Shown: positions 1 through 5,209, counted from the first letter of the stretch. The stretch is DNA of 5,678 nt from Trichodesmium sp. jk18x7bins.61 (GCA_022822685.1 JAJEAQ010000191.1:1-5678), one strand, 5' to 3'. The notes: a model not told the origin generated them from the sequence alone. Numbers and translations: made by a program.

Positions 1-2
1 GT

Positions 3-185
3 TGGTCTGTAGCTGCTTATGGGGTACTTGTAAATGTTAATGAAATGGTACCAGAAACAACTAAGTTACCAGATGGAAGTATCATTCCCTTGCCATTTTA
101 TGGTTCAGATATTTACAATCTTAGCTGGGAAAATTTGAGTCTAATACCATTTCTATGTAACGATGCGCTTAATAGTTCTTGCTGA
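3..185 (+). pseudogene. C-terminal fragment of an unrecognised protein, cut by a repeat element
   Basis: One frame is open from the left edge to a TGA at 183-185. Its first part reads like real protein (AAYGVLVNVNEMVPE, then LPDGSIIPLPFYG and IYNLSWENLS), with ordinary low-GC codon choice. From about 142 the frame enters an inverted-repeat element, and the last 14 residues (LIPFLCNDALNSSC) look like translated repeat DNA. The natural C-terminus was therefore probably lost to the insertion. I do not recognise the family and assign no function. The true start lies left of the window. The fragment could alternatively be an intact gene with a poorly conserved tail. Confidence 0.4.
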
Positions 186-248
186 GGCCTAATTACCTTG
201 ACGATTGTCATCTTTGGTTAAGTGTAACTTCATAAAGAAATGGTATAA
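142..248. repeat. Small inverted-repeat (MITE-like) element
   Basis: The left end TAATACCATTTCT (142-154) and the right end AGAAATGGTATAA (236-248) are inverted copies matching at 12 of 13 positions, 107 bp apart end to end. The interior encodes nothing convincing. The TA-containing ends would fit a non-autonomous element mobilised by a TA-targeting transposase such as the IS630 group, but that is inference. A related TAATACCA end occurs at 1036. Confidence 0.45.
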
Positions 249-501
249 GTTGGGGAGTTTTATGTTGACACTCTCTGATTTATCTAAGTTTAACTATCTG
301 GTTTCAGAAGTGCAAAAATATTATCTAGTAGTCTAATTTAGGTTGTATAGAAAATATCAGCAGAATTAGACAACAGATGAAAAAGATAAAAGTTTTGTTT
401 GTAGTTGCGATGGGGCGCCACAAATATATCTCTGATGCGCCAGCCCGATTATAAGTGTTTGACTGAAAATAATATAACTCTTCTTTCCTTCTTGCTTAAA
501 T
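186..501. other. Gene-poor interval upstream of the EVE gene
   Basis: Besides the right half of the inverted-repeat element, there are only two very short ATG frames: 262-336 (24 residues, begins MLTLSDLSKFNYLV) and 377-454 (25 residues, begins MKKIKVLFVVAMG). Neither has a clear Shine-Dalgarno or a recognisable match. The second resembles the first strand of an alpha/beta fold and may be a remnant of a longer gene. GGCGC and GCGCC around 414-443 form a weak 5-bp inverted repeat. A TTGACT at 459-464 has no convincing -10 partner. Confidence 0.4.
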
Positions 502-960
502 ATGAAATATTGGCTAATGAAAACCGAACCAAATACTTATAGTATCTCAGATATGAAGCATGAAAAAACTTGCATCTGGGATGGGGTTAGAAACTATCAA
601 GCCCGCAATTTTATGCGACAAATGAACAAAAGAGATTTAGTATTTTTTTATCATTCTAATACTAAACCTCCTGGTATTATTGGGTTAGTACAAGTATTGG
701 AAACTAGCATTACTGACCCCACTCACTTTGACCAAAAAAGCAAATATTATGACCAAAAATAAACTCCTAACGCACCTCGTTGGCAAACTGTTTCTGTAGA
801 ATTTGTAGAAGAATTTCCTCAGTTAATATCTTTAAGTAGTTTGAAACAAGAATTTAGAGGAGATGAGTTGTTAGTTACTAGGAAAGGAAATAGATTATCA
901 GTAATGCCTGTATATGAAGATGTAGCAGAGAAAATTTTAGCGATGAAAAATAATTTTTAG
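502..960 (+). pseudogene. EVE-domain protein interrupted by one in-frame TAA
   Basis: This frame encodes an EVE-domain protein, a small PUA/YTH-like fold thought to bind modified bases in nucleic acids. The N-terminal part (86 residues) carries YWLMKTEP (3-10), WDGVRNYQARNF (26-37), VFFYHSN (47-53) and PPGIIG (56-61), all expected of the family. TAA at 760-762 stops it, but the same frame continues to the TAG at 958-960 with the rest of the domain: RWQTVSVEF, then LLVTRKGNRLSVMPV. The read-through length, about 151 residues, is normal for the family. The stop sits just after YYDQK, where relatives usually have a serine (YYDPKS), so one TCA-to-TAA change would explain it. No frameshift is needed and the downstream half is not visibly decayed, so the lesion looks recent, or it is a sequencing error. 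There is no clear Shine-Dalgarno. The start is chosen because it matches the family N-terminus. Confidence 0.88.
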
Positions 961-1410
961 ACCTAAGTTTTTAATTCAATTTTTGGCTAGTTCGAGCATC
1001 TTTTGCCCGTGAGTGAGTGAGACGCTCACATCATCTAATACCAATTTTAAAATATATTGCTACAAAATCTTTGTTATTAGTCGGCGCGGAATTAGGAATT
1101 AAGGGTTATATCATGTCTGCTTAATTAGTGATAAAAAATTTTCTCCTCCTGATATTTTTTTCCCTCCGCACCTCCTTCCTCCTTCTTCCTTCTTCCGCGC
1201 CGACTCCCAATTTTATTATACTTAATCATCCGGACATGATATTAGGGGTAGGGGAGAAATACAAATTCATTCATAATTTTGCAGGTGATTTTACTGTAAT
1301 TATCTTTTTTGAATTTGGTATAACACTTCATCCATTAGGTAGACAGAAAACTACTTGAATTGATCATTAAACCTGCTCCCATGCTCCTATAAAGATTGCC
1401 ATGGGACAAA
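961..1410. other. Gene-free interval made mostly of repeats
   Basis: I find no credible gene. Just after the EVE stop is GTGAG-ACG-CTCAC (1017-1029), a 5-bp stem preceded by GTGA tandem units; it could be a weak terminator or a dispersed repeat. The block 1036-1323 holds interleaved inverted repeats (separate entry). TCCCATG (1377-1383) and CATGGGA (1400-1406) form a 7-bp stem immediately beyond the yidD stop, without a T tract on the yidD strand. Confidence 0.5.
1036..1323. repeat. Composite repeat block with interleaved inverted repeats
   Basis: The outer ends TAATACCAATTTT (1036-1048) and GAATTTGGTATAA (1311-1323) are imperfect inverted copies. Inside are two perfect inverted pairs in the order A-B-A'-B'. 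Pair A is the 12-mer AGTCGGCGCGGA (1079-1090) with its complement at 1194-1205. Pair B is the 10-mer ATATCATGTC (1108-1117) with its complement at 1233-1242. Two GGAATTA heptads (1088-1101) follow the first A arm, and a pyrimidine-rich plus strand (about 1141-1196) lies between the B and A' arms. GGCGCGGA-TTAGG recurs at 5379-5392, so at least part of it is a dispersed family. Confidence 0.55.
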
Positions 1411-1629
1411 TTATTCTTTTGGAGGCACTGGATCATAACCACCTGGATGAAACGGATGACAGCGTAAAATCCGCATCACCGCCATCTTAGTACCTTGAAA
1501 AATTCCAAATCTGTCGATCGCTTCCATCGCATATTCTGAACAAGTAGGCTGAAAACGACAAGATGGGGGTAACATTGGTGAAATAAAAATTTTGTAGCCC
1601 TTAATTAATCTAATTAGTAATACTTTCAT
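1411..1629 (-). CDS. yidD: YidD membrane protein insertion efficiency factor
   Basis: YidD is a small inner-membrane-associated protein that assists the YidC/Sec machinery in inserting membrane proteins. The product carries the family signature almost end to end: IRLIKGYKIFISP, then PPSCRFQPTCSEYAMEAI with the two conserved cysteines, and RILRCHPFHPGGYDPVP at the C-terminus. I place the start at the ATG at 1629 (72 residues) because MKVLLIRLIKGYKIFISP is where homologues begin. The frame is open further upstream to a GTG at 1665, which would add 12 residues, but that extension derives from a duplicated piece of the preceding gene. Neither start has a clear Shine-Dalgarno. The gene follows the aspartoacylase gene on the same strand, with 49 bp between stop and chosen start (13 bp from the GTG). 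Co-transcription, perhaps with translational coupling, is likely. Confidence 0.93.
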   Translation of the reverse strand: MKVLLIRLIKGYKIFISPMLPPSCRFQPTCSEYAMEAIDRFGIFQGTKMAVMRILRCHPFHPGGYDPVPPKE

Positions 1630-1646
1630 CAAAAAACTACACACTT

Positions 1647-1714
1647 CTATTTTTTTCTCAAGCACATAACAGGTTTTATTAAACTGTAATACACTCTTTT
1701 TTTGTCAAGCACAT
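1647..1714 (-). repeat. 21-bp direct duplication across the aspartoacylase-yidD junction
   Basis: Reading the minus strand, ATGTGCTTGACAAAAAAAG (from 1714, inside the last codons of the aspartoacylase gene) recurs as ATGTGCTTGAGAAAAAAAT (from 1667). Nineteen of 21 positions match, and the copies are offset by 47 bp. The second copy supplies the GTG and first codons of the extended yidD frame. It was probably produced by a local tandem duplication or slippage. Confidence 0.65.
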
Positions 1715-2563
1715 AGCAATTCCTTTTTCATAGTAAGCCGCTTCATTAATAAAAATTGGCCATACAGAATTTTCTTCGTCATAATTAATTGTTTGGCCAT
1801 CAAAAGTTAAAAACATTGGATCACCTTGATTGAGTTGTTGATAATCCCCCCCTTGTAATTTAGGATGAATCATTGCTGCGATTTCTCCATCCTCACTTCT
1901 CGGATAATCCACAACTTTCAGATGTTTATAGATTGTCAATTCCCCATTTATTTGATGCAATTTACCTTCATTGAAGTTCTTGATAAAATCTAAAATTGTC
2001 TGAACTAATCTTTCTGTTTTCTCAAATAAATCTGCCTTGAGAGTAGCTTGAGCAATCGGACCTACTTCAATAGCAAAACCTAATTTACAGATAGAATTGA
2101 CAAAAGAATTTTCCGAGCCGGGATTGAGGGAACCATAAACTTTAACATCTGGTTCAACTGAACTTAAATAACTAGCCATTTTTAAGTTAAAAAGATGATT
2201 GTTCACCAAAATTAATGTTAATCCCATATTGGCAGTAGTGCTATGCAAATCCAAAACAAAATCAAATTCTGGATTACCTTTTGGTCCTAACATTTGATTA
2301 ATAAACTTGGCTCTAGTTTCTTCATAGTTAGTTTTTGTCTGATTTTCTAAATCCTGGAGTTTAAAACAACGGTTTAAGTCTGTATCAATATATCTTCTAA
2401 CCAATTCAAATGCTTGCGGATTGGCTAATAATGTTTGAGTTTCAAAATTTGTTCTGCTAATCAAATCTGGAAATTTTTCAAATTTTTTAACAAGGTATAT
2501 ACCTATAAATTCATTGCCGTGAGTTCCCCCAACAATAGCCAATTTATTAATTTTTTTTTCCAT
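1679..2563 (-). CDS. Aspartoacylase-family zinc hydrolase
   Basis: This is a 294-residue member of the succinylglutamate desuccinylase/aspartoacylase family (M14-like zinc carboxypeptidase fold). Such enzymes cleave the amide bond of N-acyl-aspartate or related N-acyl amino acids in the cytoplasm. The expected active-site set is visible: GGTHGNE gives zinc ligands His15 and Glu18; DLHST gives zinc ligand His107; DLNRCF gives the substrate-binding Asn-Arg pair (64-65); IEVGP gives catalytic Glu166; and NEAAYYEK near 273-280 matches the C-terminal tyrosine motif of human ASPA. Length and N-terminus fit the family. The start is the ATG at 2563, preceded by a weak AGGA only 2 nt away; no strong promoter was found. 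There is no signal peptide. yidD follows closely downstream. The actual substrate in cyanobacteria cannot be read from the sequence, so N-acetylaspartate is only the family name. No damage is visible. Confidence 0.93.
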   Translation of the reverse strand: MEKKINKLAIVGGTHGNEFIGIYLVKKFEKFPDLISRTNFETQTLLANPQAFELVRRYIDTDLNRCFKLQDLENQTKTNYEETRAKFINQMLGPKGNPEFDFVLDLHSTTANMGLTLILVNNHLFNLKMASYLSSVEPDVKVYGSLNPGSENSFVNSICKLGFAIEVGPIAQATLKADLFEKTERLVQTILDFIKNFNEGKLHQINGELTIYKHLKVVDYPRSEDGEIAAMIHPKLQGGDYQQLNQGDPMFLTFDGQTINYDEENSVWPIFINEAAYYEKGIAMCLTKKECITV

Positions 2564-2692
2564 AGTCCTAGATTTGCAAAGGCACTTTGTCCAAATCCAT
2601 TCAGCCTTCTAAATTTTACCCTTTCGCCATTCCTAATGATGGAAATAATCTACCAATAACAAAATACTCAAAGCTTTACTAATCTATACTTT

Positions 2693-2804
2693 TGATTTTT
2701 AACTTCTGTTGCCGAGCATTTTCTTAGGTCGTGGCTGTGTGCGTTACCCGCTTCTGTGTCTTGTCGGTGACAATGGGTATTGGCGATGCCTGATTTTTAA
2801 CTTC
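2693..2804. repeat. 14-bp direct repeat flanking an 84-bp segment
   Basis: TGATTTTTAACTTC occurs at 2693-2706 and again at 2791-2804. The 84 bp between them are richer in G and C than either flank and encode nothing recognisable. A target-site duplication around a small insertion is possible, but clear terminal inverted repeats are missing. Local duplication is the alternative. Confidence 0.4.
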
Positions 2805-2870
2805 CACGTCAGGGCACTAGAAGATATCTGTAAAAAAAATCTAAAAACAGCATCAAATAGCCAATCTTCG

Positions 2871-2959
2871 GTGGGTTACGGTGGATCAAAACCCCGCCGA
2901 GGCGGGCGGGGTTTTAAAATATCCTATCATTAGCATGGAATTCTTCCCACCTAACCCAC
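2871..2959. repeat. Nested palindromic repeat enclosing a GC hairpin
   Basis: GTGGGTTACGGTGG (2871-2884) is inverted, with one base inserted, against CCACCTAACCCAC (2947-2959). The perfect 11-bp stem of 2888-2915 lies between the arms. The outer sequence resembles the GTGGGTTA / TAACCCAC palindromes that are common between genes in filamentous cyanobacteria (from memory of such genomes; not checked here). Confidence 0.45.
2888..2915. terminator. Strong intrinsic-terminator-like hairpin
   Basis: AAAACCCCGCC pairs perfectly with GGCGGGGTTTT, giving an 11-bp stem around a 6-nt loop (GAGGCG). Either strand ends in four T residues, so it could act in both directions. It lies 234 bp beyond the carboxypeptidase stop and 325 bp before the aspartoacylase start. 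On the minus strand it would separate these two transcripts. The T tract is short, so efficiency is uncertain. Confidence 0.6.
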
Positions 2960-3000
2960 TCTACATCAAGGCTTAATATTTTATTTATAGATACCCTCTA

Positions 3001-3008
3001 GCGATCGC
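3001..3008. repeat. HIP1 octamer GCGATCGC
   Basis: A perfect palindromic GCGATCGC, the highly iterated palindrome overrepresented in many cyanobacterial genomes. A second copy lies inside the carboxypeptidase gene at 3245-3252, embedded in the full GGCGATCGCC (3244-3253). It is useful mainly as a lineage marker. Confidence 0.85.
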
Positions 3009-3052
3009 CAAGTTTACTGTACATGTATTAGATCATCATTTAGGGGAAATTT

Positions 3053-3130
3053 ATGATTATTTCCACCTCTAGCAAAGTTAAAATTAAAATCAATTATATT
3101 CAATCAACTATCAATTTCTCTGGCTTTTGA
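3053..3130 (+). CDS. Possible 25-residue small ORF with Shine-Dalgarno
   Basis: An ATG is preceded by AGGGGA with 6 nt spacing, better than most starts in this window. The 25 codons (begins MIISTSSKVKIKI) end in TGA 18 bp before the convergent carboxypeptidase stop. The peptide is basic and isoleucine-rich, with no signal peptide or clear membrane segment. It could be the preserved beginning of a decayed gene, a short real peptide or chance. No family is recognised. Confidence 0.2.
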   Translation: MIISTSSKVKIKINYIQSTINFSGF

Positions 3131-3148
3131 TTGACTTCTAAAATCAGT

Positions 3149-3997
3149 CTATTCTCCGCTTAATTCTTCTGTATTTTCCCGCACCAATTCTGTTTCTTCA
3201 GACACTATATTAGGTTGATTTTTATAAAAAGTTTCTAGACTATGGCGATCGCCTACATAACGCCAATGCCAAGGTTCATAACCAACACCTTTTTCATTAT
3301 TAACTGGTATCATTTCAAAGCTAAAGTAAGCAGCATAACTTTGTAGCCACTGAAAAGCAGGTGTATTTTCAAATTCCACATTTTGGTGAGTTGCAGGTGT
3401 ATTTCCATCCCCAATATCTACAGCATAACCTGTTATATATTCTCCATAACTTAGAGGTGAAAACTTATCTATAGAATTTTCCTCAATAGTATTAGTCTTG
3501 CCTACCAAAGCTGCTAAATCAGATTTAGATTGAAATCCTCTCAAAGCTACTAAATTAATACCATCTACCCAAGCAGCATCAACCATTTCCTGAAACTTTT
3601 TTGCTGCATTTATTTGCAATCTAATCTCACTATCAAAAACTATATATGCTAGTTCCATTTCTGCTACTTGTGAGTAAGGCAAATCTGAGAGGAGATTTTT
3701 CTTTAGCTCAGTTGTATGATTCTCTGGGGTAGAAGAGTCAGCTACCTTAACACTATCAGTTTCAGTTTGAACAGATGAAGCATTAACTTGGTTAAGATTA
3801 GATTGAACTTCTAGCCCTAGAGTAACTGCTCCTGCCAAAACAACTGCTCCTACCCAACTCCAAATCCATTTTTCGTTTTGAGACTGAGTTGGGCTAATTC
3901 CTTCATCAGTTTGAGGATCTCGCATTGCTTCAGGAATTTCATCCACAACAGTTTCTTCGGCTAATGATAAATTTTCCGACAAATTTTTGTGATTCAA
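3149..3997 (-). CDS. VanY-type (M15B) D-Ala-D-Ala carboxypeptidase homologue, membrane-anchored, altered active site
   Basis: This 282-residue protein has an acidic cytoplasmic N-terminus, a single transmembrane segment (WIWSWVGAVVLAGAVTLGL, about 44-62), a low-complexity linker (about 65-105) and a C-terminal peptidase M15 domain (about 110-260). The domain should face the periplasm, where relatives remove the terminal D-Ala of peptidoglycan stem peptides. Family landmarks are ITGYAVDIGDG with Asp194, the ENTPAFQWL helix, and YEPWHWRYVGD with catalytic Glu241 and zinc ligand His244. The usual SEH motif before TGYAVDI reads GEY, so the third zinc ligand His is Tyr187 (TAT, 3437-3439; one base from CAT). 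The upstream SGFRS-type motif reads RGFQS (153-157), and a usual Gln two residues later is Leu161. The protein may thus be catalytically impaired or non-enzymatic. The TTG start at 3997 is chosen because AGGAG lies 7 nt upstream; the next in-frame ATG (residue 25) would lose acidic N-terminal sequence. Confidence 0.88.
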   Translation of the reverse strand: MNHKNLSENLSLAEETVVDEIPEAMRDPQTDEGISPTQSQNEKWIWSWVGAVVLAGAVTLGLEVQSNLNQVNASSVQTETDSVKVADSSTPENHTTELKKNLLSDLPYSQVAEMELAYIVFDSEIRLQINAAKKFQEMVDAAWVDGINLVALRGFQSKSDLAALVGKTNTIEENSIDKFSPLSYGEYITGYAVDIGDGNTPATHQNVEFENTPAFQWLQSYAAYFSFEMIPVNNEKGVGYEPWHWRYVGDRHSLETFYKNQPNIVSEETELVRENTEELSGE

Positions 3998-4004
3998 AAC
4001 ACCA

Positions 4005-4009
4005 CTCCT
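4005..4009 (-). promoter_or_regulatory. Shine-Dalgarno deciding a TTG start
   Basis: On the minus strand AGGAG ends 7 nt before TTG at 3997-3995. This is the clearest ribosome binding site in the window and the reason for preferring the rare TTG start of the carboxypeptidase gene. Confidence 0.7.
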
Positions 4010-4036
4010 ACCTAGTCAATTTCAAAGTCGTTTTTT

Positions 4037-4064
4037 ATTCTATAAGTAAATATTGGCAAGTCAA
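4037..4064 (-). promoter_or_regulatory. Candidate sigma70-type promoter of the carboxypeptidase gene
   Basis: Minus strand TTGACT (4064-4059) and TAGAAT (4042-4037) are separated by 16 bp. They resemble -35 TTGACA and -10 TATAAT with one and two mismatches. The -10 lies about 40 bp before the TTG start, giving a short leader containing AGGAG. The prediction is by eye only, in AT-rich DNA where such matches are common. Confidence 0.4.
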
Positions 4065-4189
4065 TATTTCAGAGATCAAATGTCTTTTTTTACCTTGTAA
4101 TATAAAAACGTATTACACAAGCTACAGCCAGAAATATTGCGGGCACTGACTCAATTAGACATCTCCGAAAATAGTCAAACGCCTACTAT

Positions 4190-4279
4190 AATTATCTTTT
4201 GATGAGCGATGTAGCTAACGCTAGGCAAGGCCTTTGAGCCAGTCGGCGACAGGCTCAACGCTTAATCTCTAAGATAATT
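4190..4279. repeat. Nested inverted-repeat element upstream of the acetyltransferase remnant
   Basis: AATTATCTT (4190-4198) and AAGATAATT (4271-4279) are perfect inverted copies bounding 90 bp. Inside, TTGAGCC (4234-4240) and GGCTCAA (4252-4258) form a 7-bp stem with an 11-nt loop. The interior is more GC-rich than the flanks. Recognisable acetyltransferase sequence begins about 20 bp to the right, so an insertion here may explain the missing N-terminal part of that gene. To the left, an open frame without an ATG (4101-4202, contains LQPEILRALTQLDISENS) may be another gene remnant. Confidence 0.4.
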
Positions 4280-4300
4280 GATTTGTACGGCGTAAGAGGC

Positions 4301-4753
4301 GTAAAAATACGCTTAGGAGGAAATCATCGAGTTGACTAGATTACAACATACCCTTTCAACAGCCTCAAGAGAATTTTTCCTGAAGCCAAGAACATTTCTA
4401 GTCATCCTTCAACCAAGGGAGATGTAGTCATTGGTAATGATGTTTGGATCGCAGCAAATGCCACAATTTTATCTGGTGTTACTGTGGGTGATGGAGCAGT
4501 TATTGGCAGTGAAAGTGTTGTTGCTAAAGATGTTCCCTGTTACTCTGTTTTTGTCGGAAATCCGAGAAGAGTTGTTAAGCTTCGTTTTTCTCCTAAAGTT
4601 ATTGCCTTCTGATTAGCTTTAAAATGGTGGGACTGGCCAATTAATAAAATCGTAACTAATGTTCATCTTTTGCAATCAAATAATTTCGATCAACTTTTTG
4701 CTAATAATTTGTCTGCTGAAGATTACGAAACATACCTAAGCTTGCCTGATTAG
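4301..4753 (+). pseudogene. Vat-like hexapeptide-repeat acetyltransferase, truncated and with two in-frame stops
   Basis: One frame carries the C-terminal three quarters of a xenobiotic/sugar acetyltransferase of the left-handed beta-helix (LbetaH) class, enzymes that move acetyl from acetyl-CoA to a hydroxyl group. It begins VKIRLGGNHRVD, whose His (4325-4327) corresponds to the catalytic His of Vat enzymes. A TAG at 4337-4339 follows where relatives have Trp (DW-TTYPF), then ITTYPFNSLKRIF. Next come hexapeptide repeats (VIGNDVWIAANATILSGVTV, DGAVIGSESVVAKDV), the helix-capping GNPRRVVKLRFSP, a TGA at 4610-4612 where Leu is expected, and the C-terminal WWDWPINKI through YETYLSLPD to TAG at 4751-4753. 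About 148 residues remain of an expected 200-220. The normal N-terminus is not visible upstream, where an inverted-repeat element sits. Both stops are single-base changes in an otherwise well-kept frame, so decay is fairly recent. An intact function is very unlikely. Confidence 0.85.
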
Positions 4754-4790
4754 AATTACTCATACTTTATTTGGGGCTTGCTGAATTAAT

Positions 4791-4952
4791 ATGGAAAGTA
4801 TACCAGGTAAAAATTTAAAGTATTTTTTGACTAAAAAAGTGCAATGGTTTAAGTATCTAGAGGTTCAAAATCCTTACACTTTTGTGGAAAATCCCTGGCC
4901 AAGTTTGGAGAAAGCAGTAAAACTAAGATTTTCCAAGCTGTATAGCTTCTAG
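4791..4952 (+). CDS. Short uncharacterised frame, 53 residues
   Basis: ATG at 4791 to TAG at 4950-4952, beginning MESIPGKNLKYFLTKKVQWF and ending KLRFSKLYSF. It is basic and aromatic with no signal peptide or membrane segment. GGGG lies about 15 nt before the start, too far to be a good Shine-Dalgarno. It reads like the N-terminal piece of a longer protein cut short, but I recognise no family. It overlaps a minus-strand remnant, so one of the two frames is probably a shadow. Confidence 0.22.
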   Translation: MESIPGKNLKYFLTKKVQWFKYLEVQNPYTFVENPWPSLEKAVKLRFSKLYSF

Positions 4953-5063
4953 ATTCATCCTTCTCGACTTTTTCACCTTCTAAAAAACTAGACAAAGCTA
5001 GACATTTGCCATCGGTGGCTGCAAATAATTTCAGCGCTCACCTGTTTCAATGTGTACTGGCAT
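4849..5063 (-). pseudogene. Frameshifted remnant of a small uncharacterised protein
   Basis: On the minus strand ATG at 5063 opens MPVHIETGER and meets TGA at once. Dropping to the neighbouring frame within the GAGCGCTGAAA stretch gives LKLFAATDGKCLALSSF, then LEGEKVEKDESRSYTAWK, and stays open to TAA at 4849-4851. Loss of one base (GAGGCG to GAGCG) would restore a continuous TGEALKLFAATDG reading, which looks like ordinary protein. The last 25-30 residues look less natural and may come from foreign or rearranged DNA shared with the plus-strand frame. I cannot name the family. There is no Shine-Dalgarno. Confidence 0.35.
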
Positions 5064-5209
5064 GGAAAGTTGATGTTCCGCAAACCCTAATTAGTGATGG
5101 ATTGTAGACTCACAGCGGCTTGGATTTCCTATCCCCCTGCATACGCTTTTTGGACTGATAACTGATAACTGTTTTAACTCGCCCAGCCAAAAAACAAGCC
5201 CCCTCCCAA

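Larger units (their letters stand above)
2564..3148. other. 585-bp spacer with repeats, a strong hairpin and one small frame
   Basis: No recognisable gene lies between the carboxypeptidase and aspartoacylase genes. From left to right it holds a 14-bp direct repeat (2693-2706 and 2791-2804) bracketing a comparatively GC-rich 84 bp, a nested palindrome around a GC hairpin (2871-2959), a HIP1 octamer (3001-3008) and a 25-codon frame with a Shine-Dalgarno (3053-3130). The aspartoacylase promoter should lie in about 2570-2690 on the minus strand. TAAAAT at 2613-2618 is a possible -10 but has no good -35, so I do not call it. Confidence 0.55.
4754..5209. other. Decayed interval with overlapping short frames on both strands
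   Basis: After the acetyltransferase remnant there is no intact recognisable gene. Two competing readings of 4791-5063 are listed separately. At 5154-5171 the heptad ACTGATA is repeated twice plus ACTG, a short STRR-type tandem. From about 5172 the plus strand becomes strongly A/C-rich. Confidence 0.4.

Noticed and set aside
377..454. 25-codon frame starting MKKIKVLFVV, considered as a low-molecular-weight phosphatase start
   Set aside because: The expected C-x5-R loop does not follow, there is no Shine-Dalgarno, and it ends after 25 residues.
459..464. TTGACT as a -35 of the EVE gene
   Set aside because: No plausible -10 at 16-18 bp spacing; the TAATAT nearby is far too close.
1128..1358. 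76-codon plus-strand frame (begins MIKNFLLLIFFSL)
   Set aside because: It is a translation through the interleaved inverted repeats and pyrimidine tract; no Shine-Dalgarno and no family resemblance.
1377..1406. 7-bp stem just beyond the yidD stop as its terminator
   Set aside because: Long 16-nt loop, short stem and no T tract on the yidD strand; mentioned only in the interval entry.
2435..2659. 74-codon plus-strand frame
   Set aside because: Antisense shadow of the aspartoacylase N-terminus; phenylalanine- and asparagine-rich, as expected from the complement of its AT-rich codons.
2709..2933. 74-codon plus-strand frame with a GGRGG-type end
   Set aside because: It runs through the direct repeat and the terminator hairpin; composition reflects repeats, no start signal.
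3925..4149. 74-codon plus-strand frame
   Set aside because: Antisense to the carboxypeptidase start and its promoter region; no homologous features.
4431..4616. 61-codon plus-strand frame (begins MVMMFGSQQ)
   Set aside because: Off-frame shadow of the hexapeptide repeats of the acetyltransferase pseudogene.
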